NCBI GenBank assembly: GCA_945877815.1 | Contig: CAMDWJ010000007.1 | Coordinates: forward strand, 54,266 to 118,265 | Direction: 5' to 3' | DNA: 64,000 nt | Origin: Caenispirillum bisanense | GTDB taxonomy: Bacteria; Pseudomonadota; Alphaproteobacteria; Rhodospirillales; UBA2165 | In this document: positions 8,995 to 19,877 of the stretch, piece by piece | How the letters are laid out: each line of letters opens with the position of its first letter | How positions within the stretch are numbered: position 1 is the first letter of the stretch | Notes under the pieces: generated by a model | What the model was told of the DNA's origin: nothing | Seen by the model: the letters and a program-made list of their open reading frames with translations, nothing else | Database searches by the model: none | Position numbers and translations under genes: made by a program

Positions 8995-10278
8995 ATGTTG
9001 TCCAACGAAGATAATATTCGCATCACCCGGGTTTCGCGCGGCACGCCCATGGGCGATGTGATGCGCCGCTACTGGCAGCCGGCGGCTCTCTCCAGCGAAT
9101 TGCCCGAACCCGACGGCGCGCCCGTGCGCGTGCGGCTGCTGGGTGAGGATCTGATCGCCTTTCGCGACACCAACGGCAAGGTCGGCCTGGTCGAAGCCTA
9201 TTGCCCACATCGCCGCGCACCGATGTTCTATGGCCGCAACGAGGATTGCGGTCTGCGCTGCGTCTATCACGGCTGGAAATTCGATGCCGAGGGCAATTGC
9301 GTGGATCTGCCGACCGAGCCGGCGTCCAGCAAGATGAAGGACCACATCAAGATTGGCGCCTATCCGACCTTTGAGAAGGCCGACATCGTCTGGGCCTATC
9401 TGGGTCCGCAGGAAAATATGCCGCCGCCGCCGGATTACGAATGGATGCGGGCACCCGCGACCCATCGCTGGGTCACCAAGACCTACGAGGAATGCAATTG
9501 GCTGCAGGCGCTCGAAGGTGGGCTCGATACCGCGCACTCATCCTACCTCCACCGCGAAAAACTTTGGCCGGGCGCCGAACTGCGCATGCGCGACGGCGCC
9601 CCCCGCCTCGAGGTCGAAAAATCCGATTTTGGCTATTCCTATATCTCGCACCGCAATTCCGGCGCCGACGGCACCTATGTGCGCGTTTATCAATATGTGA
9701 TGCCCTATCAGCAGATGCGCGGCGGTGTCACAAAATTGAAAGAGCGCTGGGAGGTGCCGACGCTCGACGGACATTTGTGGGTGCCGATCGACGATGCCCA
9801 GACCTGGTCATACAATTTCGCCTGGGGCATCGATCACAATCATCCGTTGCCGCGCGACCATATGGAGAAGATCGACACCACCGCCGGCCGCGGGCCGGAC
9901 GATCTGATCCCCGGCACGTTCAAGCCGAAACGCAATCTCGCCAACGATTACCTGATCGACCGGCAGCGGCAGAAGACCGTCAGCTTCACCGGCATCACCG
10001 GCTTGAACACGCAGGACTTCGCGCTGCAGGAAAGCATGGGTACGCAGGACGACGGCCCGATCTGCGATCGCACCCAGGAACATCTGGGATCGTCCGATAA
10101 GGCGATTATCGCCATGCGCAATCTGCTGCTCGAAGCGACCCGCGAGGTCGCGGCCGGCAAGCAGCCGAAGGGCGTCGACCCGAAATCGCATTCGCACATC
10201 CGACCGTTCGATACGCTGGTGCCGCCGAATGCCGATTGGCGCAAGGAGATGGAATACGATCTGCGCCCGAAGTGGTGA
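8995..10278 (+). CDS. Rieske ring-hydroxylating oxygenase (copy 3)
   Basis: Start aligned to MLSNEDNIRITRVSRGTPMG; Rieske motif CPHRRAPMFYGRNEDCGLRCVYHGW. Confidence 0.93.
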   Translation: MLSNEDNIRITRVSRGTPMGDVMRRYWQPAALSSELPEPDGAPVRVRLLGEDLIAFRDTNGKVGLVEAYCPHRRAPMFYGRNEDCGLRCVYHGWKFDAEGNCVDLPTEPASSKMKDHIKIGAYPTFEKADIVWAYLGPQENMPPPPDYEWMRAPATHRWVTKTYEECNWLQALEGGLDTAHSSYLHREKLWPGAELRMRDGAPRLEVEKSDFGYSYISHRNSGADGTYVRVYQYVMPYQQMRGGVTKLKERWEVPTLDGHLWVPIDDAQTWSYNFAWGIDHNHPLPRDHMEKIDTTAGRGPDDLIPGTFKPKRNLANDYLIDRQRQKTVSFTGITGLNTQDFALQESMGTQDDGPICDRTQEHLGSSDKAIIAMRNLLLEATREVAAGKQPKGVDPKSHSHIRPFDTLVPPNADWRKEMEYDLRPKW

Positions 10279-10319
10279 GGGCGTTCAATATATAAAATAA
10301 TTTTCGCAGGGAGATAGTT

Positions 10320-11423
10320 ATGTTTGCAAAATTAGCGGCGATTTTCGTCTTGGCCTTGATGATGCCGATCTTGACGCCGTCAGGGGCCGCGCATGCGCAA
10401 GCCTGGCAGGACGAATGGAAGGCAACGCTCGCCAAGGCCAAGGGCCAGACTCTCAATGCGATGGTCGCGGGCGAGGAGGCCTATCAGATCATCCTCAACG
10501 AATTTTCCAAGAAGTTCGGCGTCAAGGTGGAGACGACCGTCTCGCGGCCCTCTTCGGCACTCGCGCGCATTCAGACCGAACAGAAGAACGGCCAGTTCAT
10601 TTGGGACATCTGGATGGGCGGCACCTCGAACATGGTCAATTCGGCCTCTCCCGCCGGGCTGACCGCGCCGATGGAGCCTTATTTCATCCTGCCCGAGGTG
10701 AAGGATGTGTCGAACTGGCGTCATGCCGATTTCATCTTCGGCGATTCTAAACGGAGCGTCTTCACCAATTCCAACAAGCTCGAATTCTATGTGCTGCGCA
10801 ATAAATCGGTTTTGCCGGAGGTGAAGGTCGAAACCTGGGACGATCTGTTGAACCCGAAACTGAAGGGCAAGATTTCCGTGCGCGATATGTCGGTTCCCAA
10901 TGCCGGAACTTTCGCGATGGCGACGGCCTATGGCGTGAAGGGGCCGGATTTCGTGCGCAAGCTGCTCAAGGACCAAGAGGTCAAGGTCTACGAGAATCCT
11001 CAGCAGCTCGATGCCGCCATCATGCGGGGCGGCCAGGCGGTTTCCATCGGTCTCGAAACCTATCTGTGGGACAAGTGCCGGGCTGACGGTGGTTGCAAGG
11101 ATGTCGACAATCTCTATCAATTCGGCGCCGCGATTTCGCTGGGCCTGACGGTTCCGAAAAACGCGCCCGACAGCGACGCGGTGAAAGTATTTCTCAATTG
11201 GTATCTCTCGAAAGAAGGTCAGGAACTGTGGCTGAAATCCTGGGCCATCCAAAATACCAGCGGTGCGGTCAGCATGCGCAAGGATGTGGCGCCCGTGAAA
11301 GGCCACGAAAACTCCTTGCCGGATTTTTCCGATCCTAAAAAATATGTGTTCGTTTCATCGGAACACGGCAGCGCGGAAATCAACTCGACCATCAAGATTT
11401 TCAAAGAAGTGATGGGGAAGTGA
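10320..11423 (+). CDS. Extracellular solute-binding protein (copy 3)
   Basis: Signal peptide ...GAAHAQAW; paralog of copies 1 and 2. Confidence 0.88.
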   Translation: MFAKLAAIFVLALMMPILTPSGAAHAQAWQDEWKATLAKAKGQTLNAMVAGEEAYQIILNEFSKKFGVKVETTVSRPSSALARIQTEQKNGQFIWDIWMGGTSNMVNSASPAGLTAPMEPYFILPEVKDVSNWRHADFIFGDSKRSVFTNSNKLEFYVLRNKSVLPEVKVETWDDLLNPKLKGKISVRDMSVPNAGTFAMATAYGVKGPDFVRKLLKDQEVKVYENPQQLDAAIMRGGQAVSIGLETYLWDKCRADGGCKDVDNLYQFGAAISLGLTVPKNAPDSDAVKVFLNWYLSKEGQELWLKSWAIQNTSGAVSMRKDVAPVKGHENSLPDFSDPKKYVFVSSEHGSAEINSTIKIFKEVMGK

Positions 11424-11430
11424 CGGGGCG

Positions 11431-11971
11431 CTAACTGAAATCGTCTTTTGCCACGGCGGCGGTCCCAAGCAGTCGCTTGTAGATCGCTGCCGTCGCTGAA
11501 TCGAAACAGCAAAACAGAACCCGATCCGGCAAAGGTAGATCCTTGAGCGCCGCGCTGACGCTGCGCACCGCGATCTCGGCGGCCGCGCTCGGGCGGAAAG
11601 CCGAAGATGCCGGTTGAGATGGCGGGAAAGGCAAGCGAGGCCGAACCCGATTGCGCGGCGAGAGCGATGCAATTGCGATAACAGCTGTCAAGCAGCTCGT
11701 CCTCGCCCGCGCTGCCGCCGCGCCACACCGGCCCCACGGTATGGATCACATATTTCGCCGCCAAGCGATAGCCCGAGGTGATGCGTGCCTCGCCGGTTGG
11801 ACAACCGCCGAGCGCGCGGCATTCCTCCAATAGATCGGGGCCGGCGGCGCGATGGATCGCGCCATCGACCCCGCCGCCGCCCAGCAGGCTTTCATTGGCG
11901 GCATTGACGATGGCATCGACCGCGAGGCGGGTGATATCGCCTTCGACGACGCTGAGAAGGGGATCGATCAT
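11431..11971 (-). pseudogene. Macrodomain (ADP-ribose-binding) protein, frameshifted
   Basis: [44 protein letters not shown]...[15 protein letters not shown], then the rest [17 protein letters not shown]...DDFS* lies in another frame; one extra G near 11583. Confidence 0.85.
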
Positions 11972-11998
11972 CGCTCTCCTCTTATGCGGTCCGGTTGG

Positions 11999-13120
11999 TT
12001 AGGCCTTGGCGAGGATATCCGCCGCAGGCACGAAATCGTAGCCCAGATCGCGCGCGACGGCCTCAAAGGTGATGCGGCCACGATATACATTCAACCCGGC
12101 GCGCAGATGTTTGTCTTCGGCGAGCGCGCGGGCGACGCCCTTGTCGGCGATGGCCAACACGAACGGCAACGTCGCATTATTGAGGGCGCGTGCCGAGGTG
12201 CGCGCCACCGCGCCCGGCATGTTGGTCACGCAATAATGCACAACGCGCTCCTCGATATAGGTGGGTTCGGCATGGGTGGTCGGACGGCTGGTCTCAAAAC
12301 AGCCGCCCTGGTCGATCGCGACATCGACGATGACCGAGCCCGGCCGCATCTTGGCGACCATCTGTCGGGTCACGAGCTTGGGGGCCGCGGCACCCGGCAC
12401 CAGGACCGCCCCGATCACCAAATCGGCGCCGGTGAAATGTTCTTCGATGGCATCGATGGTCGAATAGAGCGTGGTCATGGATGAGCCGAATTGCAGATCG
12501 AGCGCATACAAACGCGCCAACGATTTATCGATCACGGTGACCGAGGCTTCGAGGCCCATGGCCATGCGCGCCGCGTTGGTGCCGACGACCCCGCCGCCCA
12601 GGATGACCACGCGCGCGGCCGGCACGCCCGGGACACCGCCGAGCAAGATCCCCGCGCCGCCTTGTTCCTTTTCCAGGCAATGCGCGCCGACCTGCACCGA
12701 CATGCGGCCGGCGACTTCGCTCATGGGGGCGAGCAGCGGCAGGCCGCCGGCCTCGTCGGTCACGGTCTCGTAGGCGATGGCGATAGCGCCCGATGCGACC
12801 AATCCGGCTGTCTGCGCGGGCTCGGCCGCAAGATGCAGATAGGTGAACAGGATTTGGTTGTCGCGCAGCAGTTTGAGCTCGCCGGCCTGCGGCTCCTTGA
12901 CCTTGACTACCAGCTCGGCGCGCGCGAAGACCGTGGCGGCATCCGGGGCGATCTCGGCGCCGACCTGGCGATAGGAATCGTCATCGAAGCCGCAACCGAG
13001 CCCGGCATTATGTTCGACCAGGACCCGGTGCCCGTGATGCACAAGTTCGCGCACGCTGGCGGGGACCATCCCGACCCGGTATTCGTGAACCTTGATCTCC
13101 TTGGGTATCCCGATCTGCAC
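11999..13120 (-). CDS. ald: Alanine dehydrogenase
   Basis: GTG start at [26 protein letters not shown] behind AAGGAG; full-length Ald-like sequence. Confidence 0.96.
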   Translation of the reverse strand: MQIGIPKEIKVHEYRVGMVPASVRELVHHGHRVLVEHNAGLGCGFDDDSYRQVGAEIAPDAATVFARAELVVKVKEPQAGELKLLRDNQILFTYLHLAAEPAQTAGLVASGAIAIAYETVTDEAGGLPLLAPMSEVAGRMSVQVGAHCLEKEQGGAGILLGGVPGVPAARVVILGGGVVGTNAARMAMGLEASVTVIDKSLARLYALDLQFGSSMTTLYSTIDAIEEHFTGADLVIGAVLVPGAAAPKLVTRQMVAKMRPGSVIVDVAIDQGGCFETSRPTTHAEPTYIEERVVHYCVTNMPGAVARTSARALNNATLPFVLAIADKGVARALAEDKHLRAGLNVYRGRITFEAVARDLGYDFVPAADILAKA

Positions 13121-13191
13121 CGTATTCTCCTTGCGTATCAGTCTAGCGGAATCATCTTCGCCATGGTAACGCATCGCGACCAAGGGGGGAG

Positions 13192-14232
13192 TTGATGTCC
13201 GTCAACACGCCAGTGCGCAGCATACTCGTCTATGTCGGGCTCGATCTCGTCGGCGATGGCTTGATCAAGCTGCCGTTCATCCGGGCGCTGCGCGACGCTT
13301 ATCCCGACGCCCAAATCACCTGGCTGGCCGGCAAGGGCAAAAGCGTCTTCGCGGGCGTCCTTAAGGGCGCGGTGGCGGGCCTGATCGACGAGGTGATCGA
13401 GCGCACCGATATCGGTGTCAGCTTTTCCGAGATCTTGCACAATCCGCTGCCCGGCCGTCATTTCGATCTCATCATCGATACCCAGCGTGGCGCGCTCGCC
13501 TCGCTCGTTCTGCACCGCGTCGCCCATCGCGATCTGATCTCGCCCTTCGCCAATTTCGTGCTCTCGAGTCTTAAGCCGTCGCGTGGGTACCGTTTGCCGC
13601 GCAACCTCCAACGTCAATTGTTCGATCTGCTCGAGATCGCAAGCGGCCATCCGGTGCCCACCCCCACGGGGATCACGATCGCGATCGATCCCGCGACACT
13701 CGATACGGCCGCGCGCCTGCTCCCCGGCGGGTCGTGCTATGTGGGATTCGCGCCGGGGGCGGGCGGTCCGGCCAAATGCTGGCCGCTCGAAAATTTCATT
13801 GCGCTCGCGCGCATCCAATTGTCGGTGGGCCGCATTCCGGTCTTCATCCTCGGTCCCGCCGAGGCCGGTTGGGACGGTAAAATTTTGGCCGAGGTGCCGG
13901 GGGCGAAATTCCCGCTCCAGCAGGACGAGATCGGGGTTCGCAGCGGCTTTGCGCCCGAGCTTACGGTCGCCGTGGCGAGCCGGCTGGCACTGGTCGTCGC
14001 CAACGATTCCGGGTCCGGCCATATGTGCGCGGCCGGCGGCGTGCCGATGGTTTCGCTGTTCGGGCCCACCAGTCCGGAAAAATTCGCACCGCTTGCCGAA
14101 CGCGTGAGCATCGTTCGTGCGCAGGAATTCGGCGGCCGCGAGATGAATTTGATTCCGGTCGACGCGGTCGCGCGCGCCGTCAATGAGGTTCTGGCGGATT
14201 CTGCGAACGCTGACGCGCTACCAGCACGGTAA
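13192..14232 (+). CDS. Glycosyltransferase family 9 (heptosyltransferase-like)
   Basis: ILVYVGLDLVGDGLIKLPFIRALRDAYPDAQITWLAG...VANDSGSGHMCAAGGVPMVSLFGPTSPEKFAP. Confidence 0.9.
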   Translation: MMSVNTPVRSILVYVGLDLVGDGLIKLPFIRALRDAYPDAQITWLAGKGKSVFAGVLKGAVAGLIDEVIERTDIGVSFSEILHNPLPGRHFDLIIDTQRGALASLVLHRVAHRDLISPFANFVLSSLKPSRGYRLPRNLQRQLFDLLEIASGHPVPTPTGITIAIDPATLDTAARLLPGGSCYVGFAPGAGGPAKCWPLENFIALARIQLSVGRIPVFILGPAEAGWDGKILAEVPGAKFPLQQDEIGVRSGFAPELTVAVASRLALVVANDSGSGHMCAAGGVPMVSLFGPTSPEKFAPLAERVSIVRAQEFGGREMNLIPVDAVARAVNEVLADSANADALPAR

Positions 14233-15595
14233 TGACCACCGCGACGAGACCGATCGCGAAGGAATAAACGAAAAAGGTGACATAGCCGGCGCCCAGCGCC
14301 GCACCACTCACCGCGATCTGTGCTGCGGCCGCATTCAGTGAGTCAGAAGTGCCGCCGGCGAACAGGCCGGTCAGCGGCGCGAACCAGCCGCCAGCGTTGG
14401 CCGAGTGTGCGGCCCCCTCCACGATGCGGCCGGATTGCGATGCGATCAATTTTCCAGGCAGCGAATAGAGCGACGAGAACAAGGCATATTGCGTCGCGGT
14501 AAATCCGGCGGCCGTCAGGCTCGACATATAGGCGATCAGGCAGGTGCCCGAAAAACCCGACGCGATATTGTCGGTGCCGATGGCGACGAACAGTGCGGTG
14601 AGATCGGGCCCTTGCGCCGCCAGCCACACGTAGACGAGATTGCTGAGCGGTCCGGCGAGCGCGCCGACCAGCAAGGGCCGCATCAATCCGTAACGTGCGA
14701 TCGCCCAGCCGCCGAGAAACACGCCCAGCATCGACATGACGACGCCGAATACCTTGCGCACTTCGGCGATCTCCGTCTTGGTGAATCCAAGATCGAGATA
14801 AAACGGGTTCATGATATTGAGCACGAAATCCGAGACACGATAGAGACAGATAAGCGCCAGGATCAGCAGCGCCGCGCGCCCGAAGCGGTTCCAGAAATCG
14901 GCGAGAGGTTCGGCGAAAAGCCCATAGAGGAAGCTGCCAAGGCGCGCGCGCCCACGCGGCACGATCACCTGCACCGCCTCGCGCGGCGCCGCAAAAACCG
15001 CGAGCACGCCGATACCCATGAGCGAGGCCATGACCGTGTAGGACAGCGACCAGCCATAGGTTTCGGCGAGCAGCAGAGGGGCTGCACCCGCGACGACGAC
15101 GGCCAGGCGATAGCCCCACTGATAGGCCGCCGCCATGGCGCCCTGCTGGGTTTCCTCGGCCGCCTCGATGCGCCAAGCGTCGATCACGATATCTTGGGTC
15201 GCCGACGAAAATCCGGTCAGAAGCGCGAAGAGTGCCACCAGCCCGAGATTGCCCACCGGATCGGAGCCCGCGATCAGCCACAGCCCGACGATGATCGCGC
15301 CCTGCGACGCCAGCATCCAGGACCGGCGATGGCCGAGCCAGGCCTGCAGGCCGGGAATTCGCGTGCGGTCGACCAGCGGCGCCCACACGAACTTGAAGGA
15401 ATAGGCCAGCGTCGCAAGACTGAAGAAACCGATCACTTCGAGTGAGAGACCGGATTCACGCAACCAGGCGGACAGGGTGTCGAAGATCAACAGGTTCGGC
15501 AGGCCGCTTGCGAAACCCAGGCCGAGGATCACGATCGTGCGGCGATCGCCATAGACCTTGAGCGCCGACAGCCACGATGCCGACGGCTCGCTCAT
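14180..15595 (-). CDS. ampG: AmpG-family MFS muropeptide transporter
   Basis: VYGDRRTIVILGLGFASGLPNLLIFDTLSAWLRESGLSLEVIGFFSLATLAYSFKFVWAPLVDR. Confidence 0.9.
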   Translation of the reverse strand: MSEPSASWLSALKVYGDRRTIVILGLGFASGLPNLLIFDTLSAWLRESGLSLEVIGFFSLATLAYSFKFVWAPLVDRTRIPGLQAWLGHRRSWMLASQGAIIVGLWLIAGSDPVGNLGLVALFALLTGFSSATQDIVIDAWRIEAAEETQQGAMAAAYQWGYRLAVVVAGAAPLLLAETYGWSLSYTVMASLMGIGVLAVFAAPREAVQVIVPRGRARLGSFLYGLFAEPLADFWNRFGRAALLILALICLYRVSDFVLNIMNPFYLDLGFTKTEIAEVRKVFGVVMSMLGVFLGGWAIARYGLMRPLLVGALAGPLSNLVYVWLAAQGPDLTALFVAIGTDNIASGFSGTCLIAYMSSLTAAGFTATQYALFSSLYSLPGKLIASQSGRIVEGAAHSANAGGWFAPLTGLFAGGTSDSLNAAAAQIAVSGAALGAGYVTFFVYSFAIGLVAVVITVLVARQRSQNPPEPH

Positions 15596-16653
15596 GCGGG
15601 CACCGCTGGAGTCATCATCCGATTGATCGCGTCCAGGATGCTGGCGCGCGGCAATCGCGCGATACAGGGATAGACGCCGTCTTCAGACGGCAGAACGCAA
15701 CTGCCGAGACAGCCCGCGCAGTCCATCGGCGTATAGATGAAATGAACGTTGGGCGGGGCGATCTCGCTGGCATAGGGCACGATCTCGCCGACATAGGCGG
15801 CTGATGCCAGACACAATGTGGGTGCGCCCACCGCCACCGCGAGATGCATCGCGGCGGTATCGACCGAGATCACCAGCCGCGCGGCACGGGCGAGGCCTGC
15901 GAGGCGTTCGAAGTCGCAGGCTTCGAACCGCACACGCGGCAGGGACAGCAATGCGGCATAGTCGGGATTGCGCTGCGGATCGTCGGGCGCGCCCGGCACG
16001 ATCACATCGTACTCGCCCGGCAAGGCCCGCACGATATCGTCGAACAGAGCGGGTGCGGCTTGTTTGTCGCGCACCGCCGAAAAAGGGATCAGCAGAACCA
16101 TGGGCCGCGTGGTTGCGGCGGGCGGCGGCAAGCGCTCGGGCGGAAGCCGCAAGACCGGCGCCGGTATCGTGATGCCCGTGAGGAAGTCGGCGAAGTGCTT
16201 CCAGCGCAGAACCTTGTCGAGATGGACGGGGCCGGAATCGAACAGCCGCGCATAGATGCGTTTGTTGCGCGCGAGCAGGCGATCGTATTTCGTCCAGCTG
16301 CGCGGCAGCATCGCAACCCGCTCGTCGGACGCGAGCGCCTTGATCAAGGCTTCATCGCGTTTGGGATGGCGCAAATAATCGGTATTCACGATCAGGCGCC
16401 AGCGCCGCGCGCCGAGCCGCCGAATCGTTTTGCGGCGGAACAGAAAGGAGCGCGCGAAACGGTCGTAGTCGACGGTTTCGACTTCGACGCGCCCGTCGAA
16501 CAGAAAAGTCATCTTGCCGGCATCGCTCCGCAACACCAGGCATACACGTTCGTCCGGACGCGCCAGTGAAGCGAAGCGGGAAAACACATGGGCCAGCAGA
16601 ACCGTGTCGCCGAGCCCGCCGGAGGCGACGATGAGAACGCCGCTGCCGGCCAT
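15592..16653 (-). CDS. Glycosyltransferase family 9 protein
   Basis: Start MAGSGVLIVASGGLGDTVLLAHVF; C-term VISVDTAAMHLAVAVGAPTLCLASAA...CAGCLGSC. Confidence 0.85.
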   Translation of the reverse strand: MAGSGVLIVASGGLGDTVLLAHVFSRFASLARPDERVCLVLRSDAGKMTFLFDGRVEVETVDYDRFARSFLFRRKTIRRLGARRWRLIVNTDYLRHPKRDEALIKALASDERVAMLPRSWTKYDRLLARNKRIYARLFDSGPVHLDKVLRWKHFADFLTGITIPAPVLRLPPERLPPPAATTRPMVLLIPFSAVRDKQAAPALFDDIVRALPGEYDVIVPGAPDDPQRNPDYAALLSLPRVRFEACDFERLAGLARAARLVISVDTAAMHLAVAVGAPTLCLASAAYVGEIVPYASEIAPPNVHFIYTPMDCAGCLGSCVLPSEDGVYPCIARLPRASILDAINRMMTPAVPA

Positions 16654-16657
16654 CGCG

Positions 16658-17893
16658 TCAGGCCGCCCGGCCCATCGGCACCAGGGCGGCGAGTTCACGC
16701 CACACGGCCTCGACCGGGACCGCGCTGATGCAGGGGAAAACATCGAAGCGGCTGGCGCGCAAATGGCAGCGCCAGAAGCAGTGATAGCAGGGCATTTCTT
16801 CGAATACGAAGCGCGCATTGGGCGGTGACGCTTCAACCGGATAGGGCACGAAGCTGCCGAAATGTCCGCCGCCCACGATGACCGTGGTCGGCGTGCCGAG
16901 CGCGATGGCCAGATGCGCGGGGCCGGTATCGTTGCTGACCACACCGGCGGCATGTTTGAGCACGTCGAGCAGTTCGGGCAGCGTCGTTTTGCCCATCAGA
17001 TCGACGACGCGGCTGTCGTTGGCAAAGCGCGTGCCGGCATCGCCCGCATAATCGTCGGCGCCGCCGATCAACACGACGCGCAAACCACGGGCGAGCAGAC
17101 GTTCGGCGATGTCGAGATAGCTCGCAAAGGGCCAGCGCCGCCCGAACTCATTGCTGCCGGGATTGAGCACGACGTAAGGCCCGCCGTCGGCGACGGCGGG
17201 TTTCACGTCACGCCACGGAATGCGCGGCGGCTCCGGCTCGATCTCGCGCCCGGCGAGTGCGGAGAGGAATTTATAATGGCGCACGATCTCATGCGTGGGA
17301 TAGGGGCCGGTATCGATGACCGGTCCGACCTGGCTCAGGTAATAGGTGAATTCGGTGCGCGTCGGCTCGTTGATATAGGGCAGCGAGACGATCGTCTTGG
17401 GCGCATCGGCGATCCATACCAGACTGTCGGCCATCAATGCGCGACGAAAATAGGAATCGCACAGCGTGAGCGCCGGTTTCAGCCGGCGCACCAGAAGTGC
17501 GACCTTGAAGCGATAGAACGGCTGGCGTGCGAAGGCATGCTCGTCGATCATAATGCGCCGGTAATCGGCGAAAACGATATCGGCGATGGGCGCCCAACTC
17601 GCGCAGCCGAGCACGGTGATCTCGTCGCGTTGCACGCCCAGCACTTCGGCATAGGCATCTAGGGCGCGACGGAACAGCACCATGTCGCCGATGCCGTCCA
17701 TGCGCACGACCAGCACGCCGTTGGGTTTTCCGGGAACCGGCCAGTGGCGGGCGATCAGATCGAACAGGCGGAACATCCACCAGCGTCGCCGCATGCCGGC
17801 GGGCAGCAGGCGCCAGAACCACGAGGTCTGAAAGCGATGCCCGGGCAGCGACCGGCGGGCGAGTTCGTCATAACGGCCAGCGAGCGCATCCAT
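16658..17893 (-). CDS. Glycosyltransferase family 9 protein
   Basis: GVLVVRMDGIGDMVLFRRALDAY...GVVSNDTGPAHLAIALGTPTTVIVGGGHFGSF. Confidence 0.88.
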   Translation of the reverse strand: MDALAGRYDELARRSLPGHRFQTSWFWRLLPAGMRRRWWMFRLFDLIARHWPVPGKPNGVLVVRMDGIGDMVLFRRALDAYAEVLGVQRDEITVLGCASWAPIADIVFADYRRIMIDEHAFARQPFYRFKVALLVRRLKPALTLCDSYFRRALMADSLVWIADAPKTIVSLPYINEPTRTEFTYYLSQVGPVIDTGPYPTHEIVRHYKFLSALAGREIEPEPPRIPWRDVKPAVADGGPYVVLNPGSNEFGRRWPFASYLDIAERLLARGLRVVLIGGADDYAGDAGTRFANDSRVVDLMGKTTLPELLDVLKHAAGVVSNDTGPAHLAIALGTPTTVIVGGGHFGSFVPYPVEASPPNARFVFEEMPCYHCFWRCHLRASRFDVFPCISAVPVEAVWRELAALVPMGRAA

Positions 17894-17929
17894 GGCGGGA
17901 CCCTATCGCGTGTCGCTCAAACTGAGAAC

Positions 17930-17964
17930 AAAAAACCCTCTCCGCGCGGTCGCGAAGAGGGTTT
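17930..17964 (-). terminator. Rho-independent terminator of the PfkB-kinase gene
   Basis: AAACCCTCT(C)CGCG-CGGT-CGCG(A)AGAGGGTTT, followed on the minus strand by a T-run. Confidence 0.8.
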
Positions 17965-17980
17965 GCGTGAGCGTTTTATC

Positions 17981-18973
17981 TTACGCGAAGGCTTTTTTGG
18001 CCATCTGCTTGAGATCGGATTCGGCACGCGCGCCGTAATGGCTGATGATCTCGGCGGCCATCATGCCGCCCAGCTTGCCGGCCGCGCGCAGTCCCTTGCC
18101 CTGGGTATAGGCATAGAGGAAGCCCGCCGCATAGGCATCGCCGGCGCCGGTGGTGTCGACCACCTTGGCCACTTTTTCTGCATCGATGACATGGACCTCG
18201 TCACCTTTGACGACGACCGAGCCTTTTTCGCTGCGCGTCAGGGCGGCGACTTCGCAATGACCGCGCACCTTTTGCAGCGCCTGGTCGAAATCGGTCACCT
18301 GATAGAGCGATTTGATCTCTTCTTCGTTGGCGAACAGGATATCGATGTGGTTCGCGATGAGATCCAGGAATTCGGCGCGGTAGCGGCCGACGCAGAATGG
18401 ATCGCTGAGCGACAGCGATACTTTCTTTCCGGCCTGCTTGGCGATCTTGGCGGCCTTGAAGAAAGCTTCCTTGGCGCGCGGCGGGTCGAACAGATAGCCT
18501 TCGAGATAGACGACCTCGGAATTGGCGATCTTGCTCTCCTTGACATCTTCGGGTCCGAGATCGACGCAGGCGCCGAGGAAGGTCTGCATGGTGCGCTGGG
18601 CATCGGGGGTCACGAAAATCAGGCAGCGCGCGGTGGGCACCCCGCTCGCCAGGGTCGGGGTATCGAAATCGACGCCGACGGCGCGGATGTCGTGGCTGAA
18701 GGCTTTGCCGAGCTGGTCGCCCGCAACCTTGCCGATGAAGGCGGCCTTGCCGCCGAGGCCGGCGAGGCCGGCGACGGTATTGGCGGCCGAGCCGCCCGAG
18801 GCTTCGACGCCGGCATTCATAAGGCCGTATAGACGGTTCGCGGTGGCGGTATCGATCAGCGACATCGCGCCTTTCGTCAATTTCTGATCGTTTAGGAATT
18901 TGTCCTCGGCGTGGGCGAGAACGTCGACGATCGCGTTGCCGATCGCGGTCACGTCATACTTCGAATTGGCCAT
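17981..18973 (-). CDS. PfkB-family carbohydrate/adenosine kinase
   Basis: Start MANSKYDVTAIGNAIVDVLAHAEDKFL; signature VVDTTGAGDAYAAGFLYAY. Confidence 0.94.
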   Translation of the reverse strand: MANSKYDVTAIGNAIVDVLAHAEDKFLNDQKLTKGAMSLIDTATANRLYGLMNAGVEASGGSAANTVAGLAGLGGKAAFIGKVAGDQLGKAFSHDIRAVGVDFDTPTLASGVPTARCLIFVTPDAQRTMQTFLGACVDLGPEDVKESKIANSEVVYLEGYLFDPPRAKEAFFKAAKIAKQAGKKVSLSLSDPFCVGRYRAEFLDLIANHIDILFANEEEIKSLYQVTDFDQALQKVRGHCEVAALTRSEKGSVVVKGDEVHVIDAEKVAKVVDTTGAGDAYAAGFLYAYTQGKGLRAAGKLGGMMAAEIISHYGARAESDLKQMAKKAFA

Positions 18974-19147
18974 GAGGGCTCCCGTGAAGTTCCTTGGGGT
19001 TCGGTGCGGCGGGAGAGTAGTGCCACCGACGCTCAAGTCAATGCCGCACCGTTGGTTTCCGCCATTTTGGGTCGGTGCCCAAGCCAATGCGGCGAAAAAG
19101 CACGGAAAGAGATTGTCGCGCGCGTCCGGCGAGACTAAATCGGCGCA

Positions 19148-19852
19148 ATGATTCGCGCCTTCACCAGGGCCTTTGGCCAGCTCTCCGATCCGGCTCTGCG
19201 CCGTTATCTTTGGATCAGCGTCGGCGTCACGCTTGCGGTCTTCTTGATCTTATGGGGCCTCGGTCTTTTCGCCCTCAGGGTTACTGAAATCCCGCCGTTC
19301 GATCTATTCGGATATACCGTCGCTCTGGACGGCGTCGCCGATGTCTTTGGCGCCATCGTGGTCTTTCTGGCATTGGGATTGATGTTCCCGTCGGTTTTGA
19401 TCGTGATCATGGGGTTTTTTCTGGACGCTATCGCGCAGATCGTCGAGGACCGCCATTATCCGGGGCTTGGCGCCGCGCGCGAACAGAACGTTACGGAAGT
19501 GATACGAATTGTTTTGAAGTTCGCCGCACTGTCCATCGCGCTCAATCTGCTGGCGCTGCCGATTTTTCTGTTTTTGATCTTCCTGCCGCCGTTTAATCTT
19601 TTTGTCTTCTATGCCTTGAACGGCTATCTTCTCGGACGAGAATATTACGAGTTGGTTGCGTATCGTCGGCTTTCGCCGGTGCCCGCGCGAAGATTAAGGC
19701 GCGTGTGCGGGGCCAAATTATTTCTGGTCGGCGTCGTCATCGCCGTCTTGATGTCGGTGCCGGGTCTTAACCTGATCGTGCCGATCGTCGCGACCGCTGC
19801 GATGGTTCACCTCGTTCAGGACTGGCGCACGCGATATGCGGGCGAGCAGTAA
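19148..19852 (+). CDS. EI24/CysZ-like integral membrane protein
   Basis: Multiple TM segments; FVFYALNGYLLGREYYELVAYRR typical of EI24-domain proteins. Confidence 0.8.
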   Translation: MIRAFTRAFGQLSDPALRRYLWISVGVTLAVFLILWGLGLFALRVTEIPPFDLFGYTVALDGVADVFGAIVVFLALGLMFPSVLIVIMGFFLDAIAQIVEDRHYPGLGAAREQNVTEVIRIVLKFAALSIALNLLALPIFLFLIFLPPFNLFVFYALNGYLLGREYYELVAYRRLSPVPARRLRRVCGAKLFLVGVVIAVLMSVPGLNLIVPIVATAAMVHLVQDWRTRYAGEQ

Positions 19853-19877
19853 CGCCACAAGTGATGCCAACTGGGGC

